From Colidextribacter sp. OB.20 (GTDB taxonomy: Bacteria; Bacillota; Clostridia; Oscillospirales; Oscillospiraceae), in assembly GCF_009911595.1 (NCBI RefSeq), contig NZ_QWKG01000037.1, positions 1 through 40,705 on the forward strand: a stretch of 40,705 nt of DNA. The letters run 5' to 3'. A program made the position numbers and the translations under genes. The notes under the pieces are model-generated. The model did not search any database and was not told the origin of the DNA. It saw only the letters and a list, made by a program, of their open reading frames with translations. Shown one piece after another: positions 7,411-15,186 of the stretch; position 1 is the first letter of the stretch, and each line of letters starts with the position of its first letter.

Positions 7411-7792
7411 AACCCCGGACGGGAATTTTGAGACCATGCTTAATTTTGTGTTCAGCCAGGACGGCTGGGCGCATATCAGGCATGATGGCAATGAGGGGAG
7501 CGTCCCCCTCACGCAATGGGCCAAGGCCCAGTGTATTCTCCACGGGTGCGGAGAGTTTTCCGCCGAAACGCCCCAGGAGATCGACGAGGAAATCTGCGAC
7601 TGCATGATGATGGACTTTCCGGACTGTCCCATCGGCCTGGCCTACTGCTTCGCCGTCCAGGCCAGCCATCTGCGGGAGCGGCTGAAAATGTATGAGGACA
7701 TCTTTTTTGCCGAGGACGGGACGGAGCGGCTGCCCCTGGATGTTCTCCGGGAGCTGGCGGGGGGGGGGACAGTGCCATGTCCAAACCCCTGA
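7391..7792 (+). CDS. Hypothetical phage protein with a poly-G tract near its end
   Basis: A 133-residue acidic protein; the ATG at 7391 follows AAAGGAG at the proper distance. The central region has several cysteines (CILHGCGEF, EICDCMMMDFPDCP) and the C-terminal helix (RLKMYEDIFFAEDGTERLPL) is of a kind common in small clostridial phage proteins. A run of ten G residues (7759-7768) lies just before the end; one extra G would put this frame in phase with the next gene at 7777. Function unknown. Confidence 0.55.
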   Translation: MKRLTTETPDGNFETMLNFVFSQDGWAHIRHDGNEGSVPLTQWAKAQCILHGCGEFSAETPQEIDEEICDCMMMDFPDCPIGLAYCFAVQASHLRERLKMYEDIFFAEDGTERLPLDVLRELAGGGTVPCPNP

Positions 7793-8067
7793 CCTATCGC
7801 AAGCCCAGCGGGGAGTGGGGGATCGAGGGGGTGGACCTGTCCACCCCCTCGCCCCCGGTGTATGGGGCGCTGGCAAAGCTCATGCGTCTGGAGCATCCCC
7901 TCTGCGGCACCCGGGCCGAAAAACTCCGGCTGGCCAGCGTGGAGGAAATGGCCGATATGCTGACCCGGGCCTGTCCTGACGCAAAGGAACATTGTAGCGG
8001 CACTTCTATCTGCCGGGCGTGCTGGCTGGACTGGCTGCTGGACCCGGCGGATGGCAAATTTGAATGA
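7777..8067 (+). CDS. Hypothetical cysteine-containing phage protein
   Basis: A 96-residue protein starting at ATG 7777 inside the end of the preceding gene; the poly-G run upstream serves as a purine-rich leader. The N-terminal half is polar with a YRKPSGEWGIEGVDL segment; the C-terminal half has four cysteines (RACPDAKEHC, ICRACWLDWLL), possibly a small metal site. No named family recognised. Its end overlaps nothing except the leader of the next gene. Confidence 0.5.
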   Translation: MSKPLTYRKPSGEWGIEGVDLSTPSPPVYGALAKLMRLEHPLCGTRAEKLRLASVEEMADMLTRACPDAKEHCSGTSICRACWLDWLLDPADGKFE

Positions 8068-8080
8068 TAGGAGGGGTAAC

Positions 8081-8584
8081 ATGCAAACCGCAAACAACAT
8101 TTTACTGGTCCGGGTACCAGAAACAAAGTTGGAGAATCTGCGTGCCCTACGGGATTTTGTCCTGGAATCTCTGGTGCCTGGTGGTCTATTGGTGCTGCCG
8201 GAGGATGTCACGCTTGAGGTGATTGAGTTGCCCACGTTGGGCGGGGTATTGGTGGCGGCAAGGGGACAGGAGCTTTTGGAAGCAGAACAATCCGATTTGA
8301 CAACGGGAGCGGAGGAACGAATCACAAATCCAGATCCTCCGGCAGCAGACCAGTCGGAGGTCGCAGAGAAGCGGGCAATCGTTCGGCGGCTGAAGGACTA
8401 TCGAAGTGCCAACGGGCGGGGCTGCCTGGACAAGGTTTCTGAAAAGACCGCCCACAGGAAGGAAGCCCGCATATCGGCAGATACCCTCCGGGATATTGCT
8501 GGCGACTGCGCTCCCAAAATGGAGCTGTCTGAGTGGCGAAAGATTGCCAGGGCGTTGGATTCGTTGGAGACTGCCTCATGCTGA
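8081..8584 (+). CDS. Hypothetical phage protein
   Basis: A 167-residue protein. ATG 8081 is preferred over ATG 8051 because TAGGAGGGG lies directly upstream of it. The first about 60 residues are an alternating strand and helix region (NILLVRVPETKLENLRALRD). The C-terminal 60 residues are a basic helical region (IVRRLKDYRSANGRGCLDKV ... LRDIAGDCAPKMELSEWRKI) that resembles the small HTH-like 'regulatory' segments of clostridial phages. A degenerate palindrome lies at 8230-8242. The TGA overlaps the ATG of the next gene. Confidence 0.5.
   Translation: MQTANNILLVRVPETKLENLRALRDFVLESLVPGGLLVLPEDVTLEVIELPTLGGVLVAARGQELLEAEQSDLTTGAEERITNPDPPAADQSEVAEKRAIVRRLKDYRSANGRGCLDKVSEKTAHRKEARISADTLRDIAGDCAPKMELSEWRKIARALDSLETASC
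8230..8242. repeat. Degenerate parS-like palindrome core
   Basis: GCCCACGTTGGGC differs from the core GCCCAAGTTGGGC by one base. The outer arm positions do not match, so membership of the family is doubtful. Confidence 0.25.
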
Positions 8585-8727
8585 GGATCATCACCGAAGT
8601 GGACGCCCCGCCAGGGCAGGCCATTGGCGTCAAGGAAGCTCTGGCTATGGAGGCGGAGCGGTACGGTGACACCCGGGTGGTCTCCGTAGTGGAAGTGCTG
8701 CCGGAGCAGATGAAAATACAAGGTTAA
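8578..8727 (+). CDS. Small hypothetical protein
   Basis: A 49-residue frame starting at ATG 8578, overlapping the previous stop (ATGCTGA). It has two strands around a helix (MLRIITEVDAP, GVKEALAMEAERYG, TRVVSVVEVLPEQ), a ferredoxin-like half pattern. No family recognised. The ribosome binding site is weak, so it probably relies on coupling with the upstream gene. Confidence 0.45.
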   Translation: MLRIITEVDAPPGQAIGVKEALAMEAERYGDTRVVSVVEVLPEQMKIQG

Positions 8728-8736
8728 AGGACGAAG

Positions 8737-8784
8737 GCCATGAGGGCTACGGTCTGTTGGACAACAGGAGGCAGACCTCATGGC
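8737..8784 (+). promoter_or_regulatory. Hairpin enclosing the ribosome binding site and start codon of the HUH gene
   Basis: GCCATGA (8737-8743) pairs with TCATGGC (8778-8784) and GGTCTG (8751-8756) with CAGACC (8772-8777), leaving a 7-base bulge and a 15-base loop that holds the AGGAGG. The start codon at 8780 is inside the stem. It may limit translation of the nickase, or be a recognition hairpin for it. Confidence 0.5.
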
Positions 8785-9544
8785 AAAGTTTAAGAAAGTC
8801 ATCGTCGCCGGGCCACTAGTCGTCGAGTGCGTCTACCCCGCGCCCAACCCCAGGGACAGCAATGGCGTCCGGGCCGGGAAAAAGGAAATGTCATCAGAGG
8901 CTCAGCGGCGAATGAATCTAAAATACGCCTATCAGAAGCTGGAGTTGCTGATTGCCGCCAACTTTGGTATCAGGGACCTGTATGTGACCCTCACCTATGA
9001 TGACGCCCATCTGCCGCGAAACGGAGCGGAGGCCCGAAAGATCATGCAGGCCTTCTGGAAACGTCTGCGGAAAGCCCGGAAAGAAAAGAACCAGGAGCTG
9101 TGCTATCTCTACGTCACCGAGCACAAACATGGAGACGGCCGCTGGCACCATCACGCTTTGATCAATGCCACCGGTGATGATTACAATCTGATTCGCCATC
9201 TGTGGGGCCAGGGCGGTGTGGAGTTCAAGCAGCTGCGCATTGACCGGGATAAAAATTTTGAGACCCTGGCCTGGTATCTGTGCAAGGAGCAGCGGGACAA
9301 GGTGGGGCTGCGGCTGTGGTCTGGCTCCCGGAATCTGCGCAAGCCGGAGCGGGAGTGCTTCCGGGTTCCCAACGACACACCGTTGAGCATACCCCCAAAC
9401 TCTCCCCTGCCTCTTATGGACACTGGCGACGTCGCAACTGCTTATGGCCATTACCGATATATCAAGTACCTGGCCGCTGGATGGGAGACTACCATCGGTC
9501 CCAGGCCCAAGGCCAAACGCCGGTGCCGACGGAAGCGGCCATAA
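8780..9544 (+). CDS. HUH endonuclease, rolling-circle replication-type initiator
   Basis: A 254-residue protein with the three motifs of HUH nicking enzymes: a hydrophobic strand LYVTLTYDD near residue 70, the metal-binding RWHHHALI (H123-H125), and a catalytic tyrosine in WYLCKE (Y166, K169). The C-terminus is very basic (KAKRRCRRKRP) and may bind DNA. Such enzymes cut one strand at an origin hairpin and join to its 5' end. In P2-like phages an HUH initiator starts rolling-circle replication; this protein is much shorter than P2 gpA and closer to small clostridial prophage Rep proteins. AGGAGG precedes the ATG inside a hairpin. It is the last large early gene before the terminase module. Confidence 0.8.
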   Translation: MAKFKKVIVAGPLVVECVYPAPNPRDSNGVRAGKKEMSSEAQRRMNLKYAYQKLELLIAANFGIRDLYVTLTYDDAHLPRNGAEARKIMQAFWKRLRKARKEKNQELCYLYVTEHKHGDGRWHHHALINATGDDYNLIRHLWGQGGVEFKQLRIDRDKNFETLAWYLCKEQRDKVGLRLWSGSRNLRKPERECFRVPNDTPLSIPPNSPLPLMDTGDVATAYGHYRYIKYLAAGWETTIGPRPKAKRRCRRKRP

Positions 9545-9608
9545 CCTTTTTTAATATTTTTTCAGCCTTGAGAATTATATTAACTTATGGGAAAAGGAGC
9601 GGAAAACC

Positions 9609-9812
9609 TTGCAAGGTGAATCCAAACATGGTAAAATGTTAACGGTAAGTGATGGCTGGCTGACCTGCCCGAGATGCCGCAAGAACAAGCGGCTGATGAA
9701 GGTCCGGCCAGACACCGAGGGCAGCAGGATGATTGCCTACTGCCGGGTCTGCAAAAACGAAATACTGATCGACGTCAACAGGGGCGCGTGCTTTGAGAGC
9801 CAAGGCCAGTGA
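9609..9812 (+). CDS. Cysteine-rich KTR-domain protein
   Basis: A 67-residue protein. TTG 9609 has AAAGGAG nine bases upstream; ATG 9636 is an alternative. Two CxxC pairs (LTCPRCRKN and AYCRVCKN) with an intervening basic RLMKVRPDTEG segment match the small KTR zinc-ribbon family found on Tn916-like and other mobile elements of Gram-positives. Its function is not known. The upstream gap 9545-9608 is AT-rich and could hold a promoter. The 3' end of the gene is the left arm of the terminator that follows. Confidence 0.7.
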   Translation: MQGESKHGKMLTVSDGWLTCPRCRKNKRLMKVRPDTEGSRMIAYCRVCKNEILIDVNRGACFESQGQ

Positions 9813-9855
9813 CTGACACGGGGAACGTGTGGTCATTGGCCTTGGTTTTGTTTTG
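9800..9855 (+). terminator. Strong rho-independent terminator ending the early operon
   Basis: A long hairpin: CCAAGGCCA (9800-9808) pairs with TGGCCTTGG (9837-9845), extended by TGAC/GTCA and an inner ACACG-GGGAA-CGTGT stem, followed by TTTTGTTTT. The left arm overlaps the last codons and stop of the KTR gene. Confidence 0.85.
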
Positions 9856-10178
9856 CCCGGAGGTGATAGCCCGGCGGAAGACAACGCGGGCCGGGCCTGG
9901 CGAGAACCGTGGGTCAGCCAGGCTTTCAGACCCCCATGCGTAGCGCTGCACAGCCGGTCCGTGCGACCGGCGCTCCGGTCTGCGGGTCCTCCCTGGGAGA
10001 AAACGCAGCGCGGGGCAGGGAAGGCGCGGTGTTTTTGTCCAGAAAAATAAAAAATTTTCGGTGATTTCATTTCCGACTTTGCAAAAAAATATCAAAGCAT
10101 ACCCCTTTAGGGGTATAAAACCAAAAAAACAGCACAAAAAATGCGAAATCCAGTTGGCCGCAGAAGGTGGGTGAGTGT
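9856..10178. other. Structured non-coding region before the terminase genes (candidate cos/pac or replication origin)
   Basis: About 320 bases without a credible gene. It holds a perfect 7-bp hairpin GCCGGTC-CGTGC-GACCGGC (9953-9971), a GGGTC/GACCC pairing (9911-9933), a poly-A/T-rich stretch (10030-10095), and the palindrome ATACCCC-TTTA-GGGGTAT (10099-10116) directly followed by AAAACC. The position immediately upstream of the small terminase subunit is where cos or pac sites are usual, and the hairpin could equally be the nick site for the HUH enzyme. A late promoter is also expected here. Confidence 0.4.
10099..10116. repeat. Perfect 7-bp inverted repeat upstream of the terminase operon
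   Basis: ATACCCC and GGGGTAT separated by TTTA. On the minus strand it is followed by a T-rich run, so it might stop leftward transcription; on the plus strand it could be an operator for the late promoter. Confidence 0.45.
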
Positions 10179-10760
10179 ATGGCGCCAAAAAAGGGCTCGC
10201 GCAAGCCTGGAACGGAGCAGGCCCCGGCTATCCTGACCATCATCCCGGACTGGGCGGACGCTGCGGCCATTGGAATGCTGGTGGGCCTGTCTGACCGGCA
10301 GATACAGAATCTGACCCGCTCGGGCGTGCTGACGAAAGAGACGCCGCCTGGGCGCAAGGTGCAGAAATACCGCACCTGCAAGGCGGTCCAGCAGTATATT
10401 GCCCATGTCAAGCAGAAAGCCGGGGAGCAGGAGCAGCCCAAGGAGCTGGTTCTGCGGAAGCTGGAGGCTGAGGTCAAGCTGAAGGAGAGCCAGGGTCAGC
10501 TGGCCAGTATCAAGGCCGACATTGCAGAGGGCCGCTACATCGAGACCGCCTCCGCCGCGCAGCAGTTGACGGAGTTCATGGACACGTTCAAGCACTTCGC
10601 CCTGAATATCCCCAGCCGTGTGGCGGGGACAGTGGCCGGTTATACTGACGCTGCCACCGCCCGGGCCATCGAGAAAAGCACACGCAAGGAACTGGAGGAC
10701 ATGCTGGCCCTGTTCGCGGACGCCGCTATGCTGGCGCCGGGAGAGGGGGCCAGGCGGTGA
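10179..10760 (+). CDS. Terminase small subunit, Nu1-like
   Basis: A 193-residue protein from ATG 10179 (AGAAGG upstream; GTG 10167 is an alternative). The N-terminal 80 residues form an HTH region (AAIGMLVGLSDRQIQNLTRS ... RKVQKYRTCKAVQQYI), then a long charged helix (LRKLEAEVKLKESQGQ) and a C-terminal helical region. This is the arrangement of lambda Nu1-type small terminase proteins that bind the packaging site and hand it to the large subunit, encoded directly downstream with a GTG overlapping this stop. Confidence 0.8.
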   Translation: MAPKKGSRKPGTEQAPAILTIIPDWADAAAIGMLVGLSDRQIQNLTRSGVLTKETPPGRKVQKYRTCKAVQQYIAHVKQKAGEQEQPKELVLRKLEAEVKLKESQGQLASIKADIAEGRYIETASAAQQLTEFMDTFKHFALNIPSRVAGTVAGYTDAATARAIEKSTRKELEDMLALFADAAMLAPGEGARR

Positions 10761-12607
10761 AACGGTATCGCGCAAAGCCCTATGAGGTGCCGGGCTGGAT
10801 CATGCCGGCAGTGGCGGCACTGCGTCCCCGGAAGCGGCTGCCTGTGTCCCAGTGGGCGGAGCAAAACCGGATTCTCCCTGACGGGAACTCTATCCCTGGC
10901 CCCTGGCGCAACCGGGTGACGCCCTACCTGACGGAGATCATGGATGCGTTCAACTCCGAGTCGGTGGAGAAGATCATCTTCGTCAAGCCCACCCAGGTGG
11001 GCGGCACCTCGGCCATGGAGAACATGCTGGGCAGCTTGATTGACCAGGACCCCGGCCCCACCATGGTTGTGTATCCGTCAGACGACCTTGCGGAGCGGAC
11101 CGTGGATGCCAAGCTGGACCCTATGATCCGGCGCTGTAAGCCTCTGGCGGCATTGTACCAGAAGACAGACAGCAAGAAGCTCCAGTTGAAATTCGGCGCT
11201 ATGACCGTGTATCTGAATGGAGCGAACAGCCCCGCAGACTTGTCCAGCACCAATATCCGGTATCTGTTCCTGGATGAGGTGGACAAATACCCCGGGGCCA
11301 GCAAAAAAGAGTCAGACCCGGTCTCGCTGGCCATCGAGCGCACCAAGTCGTACACCCTCAACCGGAAAATCTTCATCACCTCCACTCCCACCCTGAAAAC
11401 CGGCCATATCTGGCGGGCCAAAGAGGGGGCGGAGGCGGAAAAGCACTACTTTGTCCCATGCCCTCACTGCGGCACATACATCGAGCTGCAATTTGCCCAA
11501 CTCAAGTGGCCTAGCAAGGACGATGTTCCCGACAGTACGGCGCGGGCAAGCATGGCCAGATATGTGTGCCAGGTGTGCGAGGGCGTGATCACCGACCGGG
11601 ACAAGGGCCGGATGCTGGAGGCGGGCCGCTGGCAGTTTGTGCGGAAGAGAACGGAGACGCCCAAGAGCGTCGTCTACTGGATGTCCACCATGTACTCACC
11701 CTTTACCCGCTTTTCTGACATCGCCCAGGCGTTTATGGACTCCAAGGACGACCCGGAGCTGTTACAGAATTTTGTAAACTCCTGGCTGGCGGAGCCCTGG
11801 GAGGATACCAAGCTGAAAACCAATGCGGACCTGGTTCTGGAGCGTCAGACGGAGATACCCGCCTGGGAGCTGCCGGAATGGACTAAGCTGCTGACCGGCG
11901 GGATTGACGTACAGGAAAACTGCGTGTACTGGGTGATCCGGGCCTGGGGCGACTTTATGACCAGCCAGAACGTCGCCCACGGCCAGGCCCTCTCCATGAC
12001 CGAGGTGGAGCGGGTTATGAACACCCGTTTTCTGATGCCGTCCGGCGAAAAGGTCATGGTGGAGCTGGCCCTGATAGACAGCAGCGACCAGACCGACGCG
12101 GTGTATGATTTCTGCCTGATCAATGGCGACTGGGTGCGGGCCTGCAAGGGTTCCTCCGTGTCGTTACAGGGCTACTACCGGATATCTACCGTGAACAAGG
12201 CGGGCAGCCGGGCCAACGGAATGCAGCTGGTGCTGGTGGACGGCGGCAAGTACAAGGACATGATTTCCGCCCGTATGCGCCGGCCCAACGGGACCGGCTC
12301 CTGGATGGTCCATAAGGACTGCGATCTGGAGTATGCCGAGCAGGTGACGGCGGAGCATAAAATCACCGAGCGGAAGAACGGCAAGGTTTCTTACCGCTGG
12401 GTACCGAAACACTCTCACAGGGATAACCATTACCTGGACTGTGAGGTGTATGCCGCAGCGGCGGCAGACGTGATGGAGGTCCGGTCCCTGGCCCTTCAGA
12501 ATCCGGGGCAGGCGGACCAACAGGCAGAAAGGCCCGTCCAGCCGGTACAGCAGACGGAAACTGCCCCGGAGGAGAACTGGATCGGGACTCATGAAGACTG
12601 GATTTAG
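10757..12607 (+). CDS. Terminase large subunit, GpA family
   Basis: A 616-residue protein, normal for the lambda gpA family. It has the ATPase region with FVKPTQVGGTSAMEN (Walker A-like, near residue 75) and the acidic YLFLDEVDKYPG Walker B. A zinc-binding pair of CxxC motifs (PCPHCG and YVCQVCEG) lies near 235-275, and the nuclease region follows, with acidic patches such as GGIDVQENCVYWV. It drives DNA into proheads and cuts concatemers. GTG start coupled to the small subunit. It ends at TAG 12605-12607, and the next gene is in the same frame, which argues that TAG works as a stop in this phage. Confidence 0.92.
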   Translation: MKRYRAKPYEVPGWIMPAVAALRPRKRLPVSQWAEQNRILPDGNSIPGPWRNRVTPYLTEIMDAFNSESVEKIIFVKPTQVGGTSAMENMLGSLIDQDPGPTMVVYPSDDLAERTVDAKLDPMIRRCKPLAALYQKTDSKKLQLKFGAMTVYLNGANSPADLSSTNIRYLFLDEVDKYPGASKKESDPVSLAIERTKSYTLNRKIFITSTPTLKTGHIWRAKEGAEAEKHYFVPCPHCGTYIELQFAQLKWPSKDDVPDSTARASMARYVCQVCEGVITDRDKGRMLEAGRWQFVRKRTETPKSVVYWMSTMYSPFTRFSDIAQAFMDSKDDPELLQNFVNSWLAEPWEDTKLKTNADLVLERQTEIPAWELPEWTKLLTGGIDVQENCVYWVIRAWGDFMTSQNVAHGQALSMTEVERVMNTRFLMPSGEKVMVELALIDSSDQTDAVYDFCLINGDWVRACKGSSVSLQGYYRISTVNKAGSRANGMQLVLVDGGKYKDMISARMRRPNGTGSWMVHKDCDLEYAEQVTAEHKITERKNGKVSYRWVPKHSHRDNHYLDCEVYAAAAADVMEVRSLALQNPGQADQQAERPVQPVQQTETAPEENWIGTHEDWI

Positions 12608-12616
12608 GGGGCCAAT

Positions 12617-12844
12617 ATGGACGAAACAAACATGACGCCGGCTGAAATGCTGGCCCAAGTCAATACCGCCATTACCAAGGTGCTGTGCGGCGGCCAAAGT
12701 TACAAAATCGGCAGCCGGTCGCTGACCAGGGCGGACCTGGCCATGCTGAAATCTATGCGGGACGACCTGGAGGCCCAGTTGGCCAACGAGGACAGCGGCT
12801 GCCTGCTGGGGCGGACCTATGTGGCCTATTTCGATGGACGGTAA
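12617..12844 (+). CDS. gpW-like head-tail joining protein
   Basis: A 75-residue protein located between the large terminase and the portal, where lambda gpW sits. It has an N-terminal helix (TPAEMLAQVNTAITKVL), a strand hairpin (GGQSYKIGSRSLTRAD) and a second helix (LAMLKSMRDDLEAQLA), as in gpW. gpW closes the portal channel after packaging and provides the platform for tail attachment. GGGGGCCAAT precedes the ATG; the ribosome binding site is modest. Confidence 0.65.
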   Translation: MDETNMTPAEMLAQVNTAITKVLCGGQSYKIGSRSLTRADLAMLKSMRDDLEAQLANEDSGCLLGRTYVAYFDGR

Positions 12845-12855
12845 AGGAGCGGGAT

Positions 12856-13113
12856 ATGGAGTTCATGGACGTTTCCAAAATGCCGTTTTCTAAAGAAGTG
12901 GCGGAGCATTACGGCTACACCGCTCTGGCAAACAAACGGGGTATGTGGCCGGTCCAGCCTGGTGTGCTGCAAAATCTCGCTCTGTTGCCGCAGGCATTGG
13001 ACGAAAACCAAAAAATTCGGATCATATTTGACTATGACCCGAATTTCCACAGGGCGCTTGTGCAGGTGTTCGAGGATGAAGCCGCCGGGACAGGCGCAGC
13101 AGAAAGGAAGTGA
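12856..13113 (+). CDS. Hypothetical head-module protein
   Basis: An 85-residue protein; the ATG follows AAAGGAGCGGGAT. It is a mixed strand and helix protein (EVAEHYGYTALANKRGMW; IRIIFDYDPNFHRALVQVF). The GTG of the portal gene overlaps its end. I know no function; the position suggests a small structural or assembly role. Confidence 0.5.
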   Translation: MEFMDVSKMPFSKEVAEHYGYTALANKRGMWPVQPGVLQNLALLPQALDENQKIRIIFDYDPNFHRALVQVFEDEAAGTGAAERK

Positions 13114-14693
13114 GCCGCACGGGATTTTTAGATAGTTTTGCTGCCGCGGTATCCCCCCGCTGGGCCTATGAGCGGACGATGTGGCGGCAGGCCTATGAGG
13201 AGGCCCGGAGCTACGATGCCGCCAGCTCCGGTCGTATCAATGCTGGGTGGCGCGTGGTGAACGAGAGTGCGGAGCTGACAGACCGGTACAGCCGGGATGT
13301 GGTCCGGGCCCGGGCCCGCGACCTGGAGCGCAACAGCGATATTGCCCAGGCTGTGGTACACGCCTATAAGCGCAATGTCGTCGGGCGTGGCTACACCCTC
13401 CGGGCCATGACGGGTGATGACAGCCTGGACAACCAGATTGAGCGGGCCTGGAAGCGATGGTGCAAAGCCCGAAACTGCGATGTGACCGGAGAACAGTCCT
13501 TTAACAGTATCCTGCGCATGATGGTAGAGCGGAAAAAGTACGACGGCGGGATCCTCATTCATTTCTGCTACACTCCCGGCGGGTTGGTTCCCTTCAAGCT
13601 CCAGTGCCTGGAGGTGGACGAGCTGGACATTACCCAGTCTTCCCCGCGACACCGGGGCAACCGGGTGGTGGGCGGCATTGAGTACAACCAGTACCGCCGT
13701 CCAGTGGGCTACTGGTTCCGGCAGTATGACCTGGATGGCTACCAGGTTATGGACCCAATGTTCATCGAGGCAAAAAACATCTTCTTTTATAAGAACAAAC
13801 ACCGGCCCAGCCAGCTTCGGGAGATGTCCGATCTGACCCCCACCATCACCAGAGTACGGGACACCAACGAATTTATTACCGCCGTATCCATCAAGGAGCG
13901 CATTGCGGCCCTGGTGGGCCTGGTAATTAAAAAGACGCTGCCCACCGGGGGGACCGGCCGCAGCGCATCATCCCGGGGCCCGGATGGACAGGTGGACTAC
14001 TCCGCCAAAAAGATGACCCCCGGTATGATCCTGGAGCTGGGGGCCGGGGATGATGTAGAGGTAGTGGACCCCAAAAGCGCAGCGACCGACGCCACCGCGT
14101 TCCTGAAGACCCAGCAGGGTCTGATCGGCTCAGGACAGGGCCTGTCCTATGAGGCAGTCAGCCGGGACATGAATGGCGCGACCTATTCCTCCGCCCGGCA
14201 GAACGCCCAGGAGGACGAAAACACATACACCGAGGAAATCGAGCTTCTTACTGCGTTCATGTCTGAGGCATATGAGCATTTTGTGATTTCCGGTTGCCTG
14301 ACCGGGCTGTTCGCCGTTCCTGACTTCTGGGAGCGCAGGGAGGAATATTTGAGCCATACTTGGATCAAGACGCCGAAAAAGTGGATTGACCCGGTCAAGG
14401 AAGCCAACGCGGATAAAATTGCACTGCAAAGCGGTCAAAAAACATTCCAGGACCTCTGTGCCGAGCGGGGCAAGGACTGGAAAGAAGCGGTAAGTGAGAT
14501 TGCGGAGGTCCTGAAATACGGCCATGAGGTCGGAGTCGATATGGGAGGTGTTATTTTTGGAGTTGGAGCGGCAGCAGCCAAGCAAGGCAGCCCTGGAGCC
14601 GGAAAAGAACCGGGGAACCCGGAGCATGGGGGAAGTTCTGGCCAGGGAGGCGGAAAACCCGGAGACACAGGAAAGCCGTCGGCGGACAATTAG
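13110..14693 (+). CDS. Portal protein, lambda gpB family
   Basis: A 527-residue protein, typical for the family. It has the characteristic stretches RARDLERNSDIAQAVVHAYK and NVVGRGYTLRAM near the N-terminus, FKLQCLEVDELD in the middle, and SYEAVSRDMNGATYSSARQN followed by the crown region. The C-terminal about 40 residues are glycine and proline rich and overlap the protease gene. Twelve copies form the ring through which DNA enters. GTG start overlapping the preceding stop. Confidence 0.92.
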   Translation: MSRTGFLDSFAAAVSPRWAYERTMWRQAYEEARSYDAASSGRINAGWRVVNESAELTDRYSRDVVRARARDLERNSDIAQAVVHAYKRNVVGRGYTLRAMTGDDSLDNQIERAWKRWCKARNCDVTGEQSFNSILRMMVERKKYDGGILIHFCYTPGGLVPFKLQCLEVDELDITQSSPRHRGNRVVGGIEYNQYRRPVGYWFRQYDLDGYQVMDPMFIEAKNIFFYKNKHRPSQLREMSDLTPTITRVRDTNEFITAVSIKERIAALVGLVIKKTLPTGGTGRSASSRGPDGQVDYSAKKMTPGMILELGAGDDVEVVDPKSAATDATAFLKTQQGLIGSGQGLSYEAVSRDMNGATYSSARQNAQEDENTYTEEIELLTAFMSEAYEHFVISGCLTGLFAVPDFWERREEYLSHTWIKTPKKWIDPVKEANADKIALQSGQKTFQDLCAERGKDWKEAVSEIAEVLKYGHEVGVDMGGVIFGVGAAAAKQGSPGAGKEPGNPEHGGSSGQGGGKPGDTGKPSADN

Positions 14694-15186
14694 TTTCTCC
14701 AGTGAGGAGCCGTACCGGCGGTATTTCGGCATGGAAATTCTGGACCATGCCGAAGGCGCGGTAAATCTGTCCCGTCTGAACACAGTGGGCGTGGTCCTGT
14801 TCAACCACAACAGGGACCAGGTGATTGGAAAGGTGCTCCAGGCCTGGGTGGAGAACGGCCGCAGCATGGCTGAAATTGAGTTTGACAGCGATGCCGAAGC
14901 AGAGAAGATTTTCAGCAAGGTCAAGTCGGGCACCCTGAAGACCACGTCTGTGCGCTATACTGTGGACGCCTGGGAGGAGGTGAAGGCCGGGGCTGTGTCC
15001 GTGGACAGGCGATTCACTGGCCCCTGCATGATAGCCCGAAAATGGACGCCCATGGAAGCGTCTATCGTTTCAGTGCCGGCAGACGCCACCGTAGGCGTGG
15101 GGCGTGCGGATGGTGGTCCTGCGGACCTGTCCCTGTATGAGAGGCAAATCCAGATCAATCAAAACAAGATGGAGGTAAGAGCATGA
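14557..15186 (+). CDS. Prohead maturation protease (HK97/S78-like)
   Basis: A 209-residue product if TTG 14557 is the start, which has GGGAGG nine bases upstream; ATG 14524 and ATG 14626 are alternatives. The family pattern is visible: VGVVLFNHNRDQVIGKV with the catalytic His, KTTSVRYTV with the probable nucleophilic Ser, and PMEASIVSVPADATVG. It cleaves the scaffold domain of the capsid protein during maturation. It overlaps the end of the portal gene by about 137 bases, and its stop overlaps the ATG of the capsid gene. Confidence 0.82.
   Translation: MELERQQPSKAALEPEKNRGTRSMGEVLAREAENPETQESRRRTISFSSEEPYRRYFGMEILDHAEGAVNLSRLNTVGVVLFNHNRDQVIGKVLQAWVENGRSMAEIEFDSDAEAEKIFSKVKSGTLKTTSVRYTVDAWEEVKAGAVSVDRRFTGPCMIARKWTPMEASIVSVPADATVGVGRADGGPADLSLYERQIQINQNKMEVRA

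Noticed and set aside
11494..11503. Half palindrome TTGCCCAACT in the terminase gene
   Set aside because: The other arm is absent; likely chance in coding sequence.
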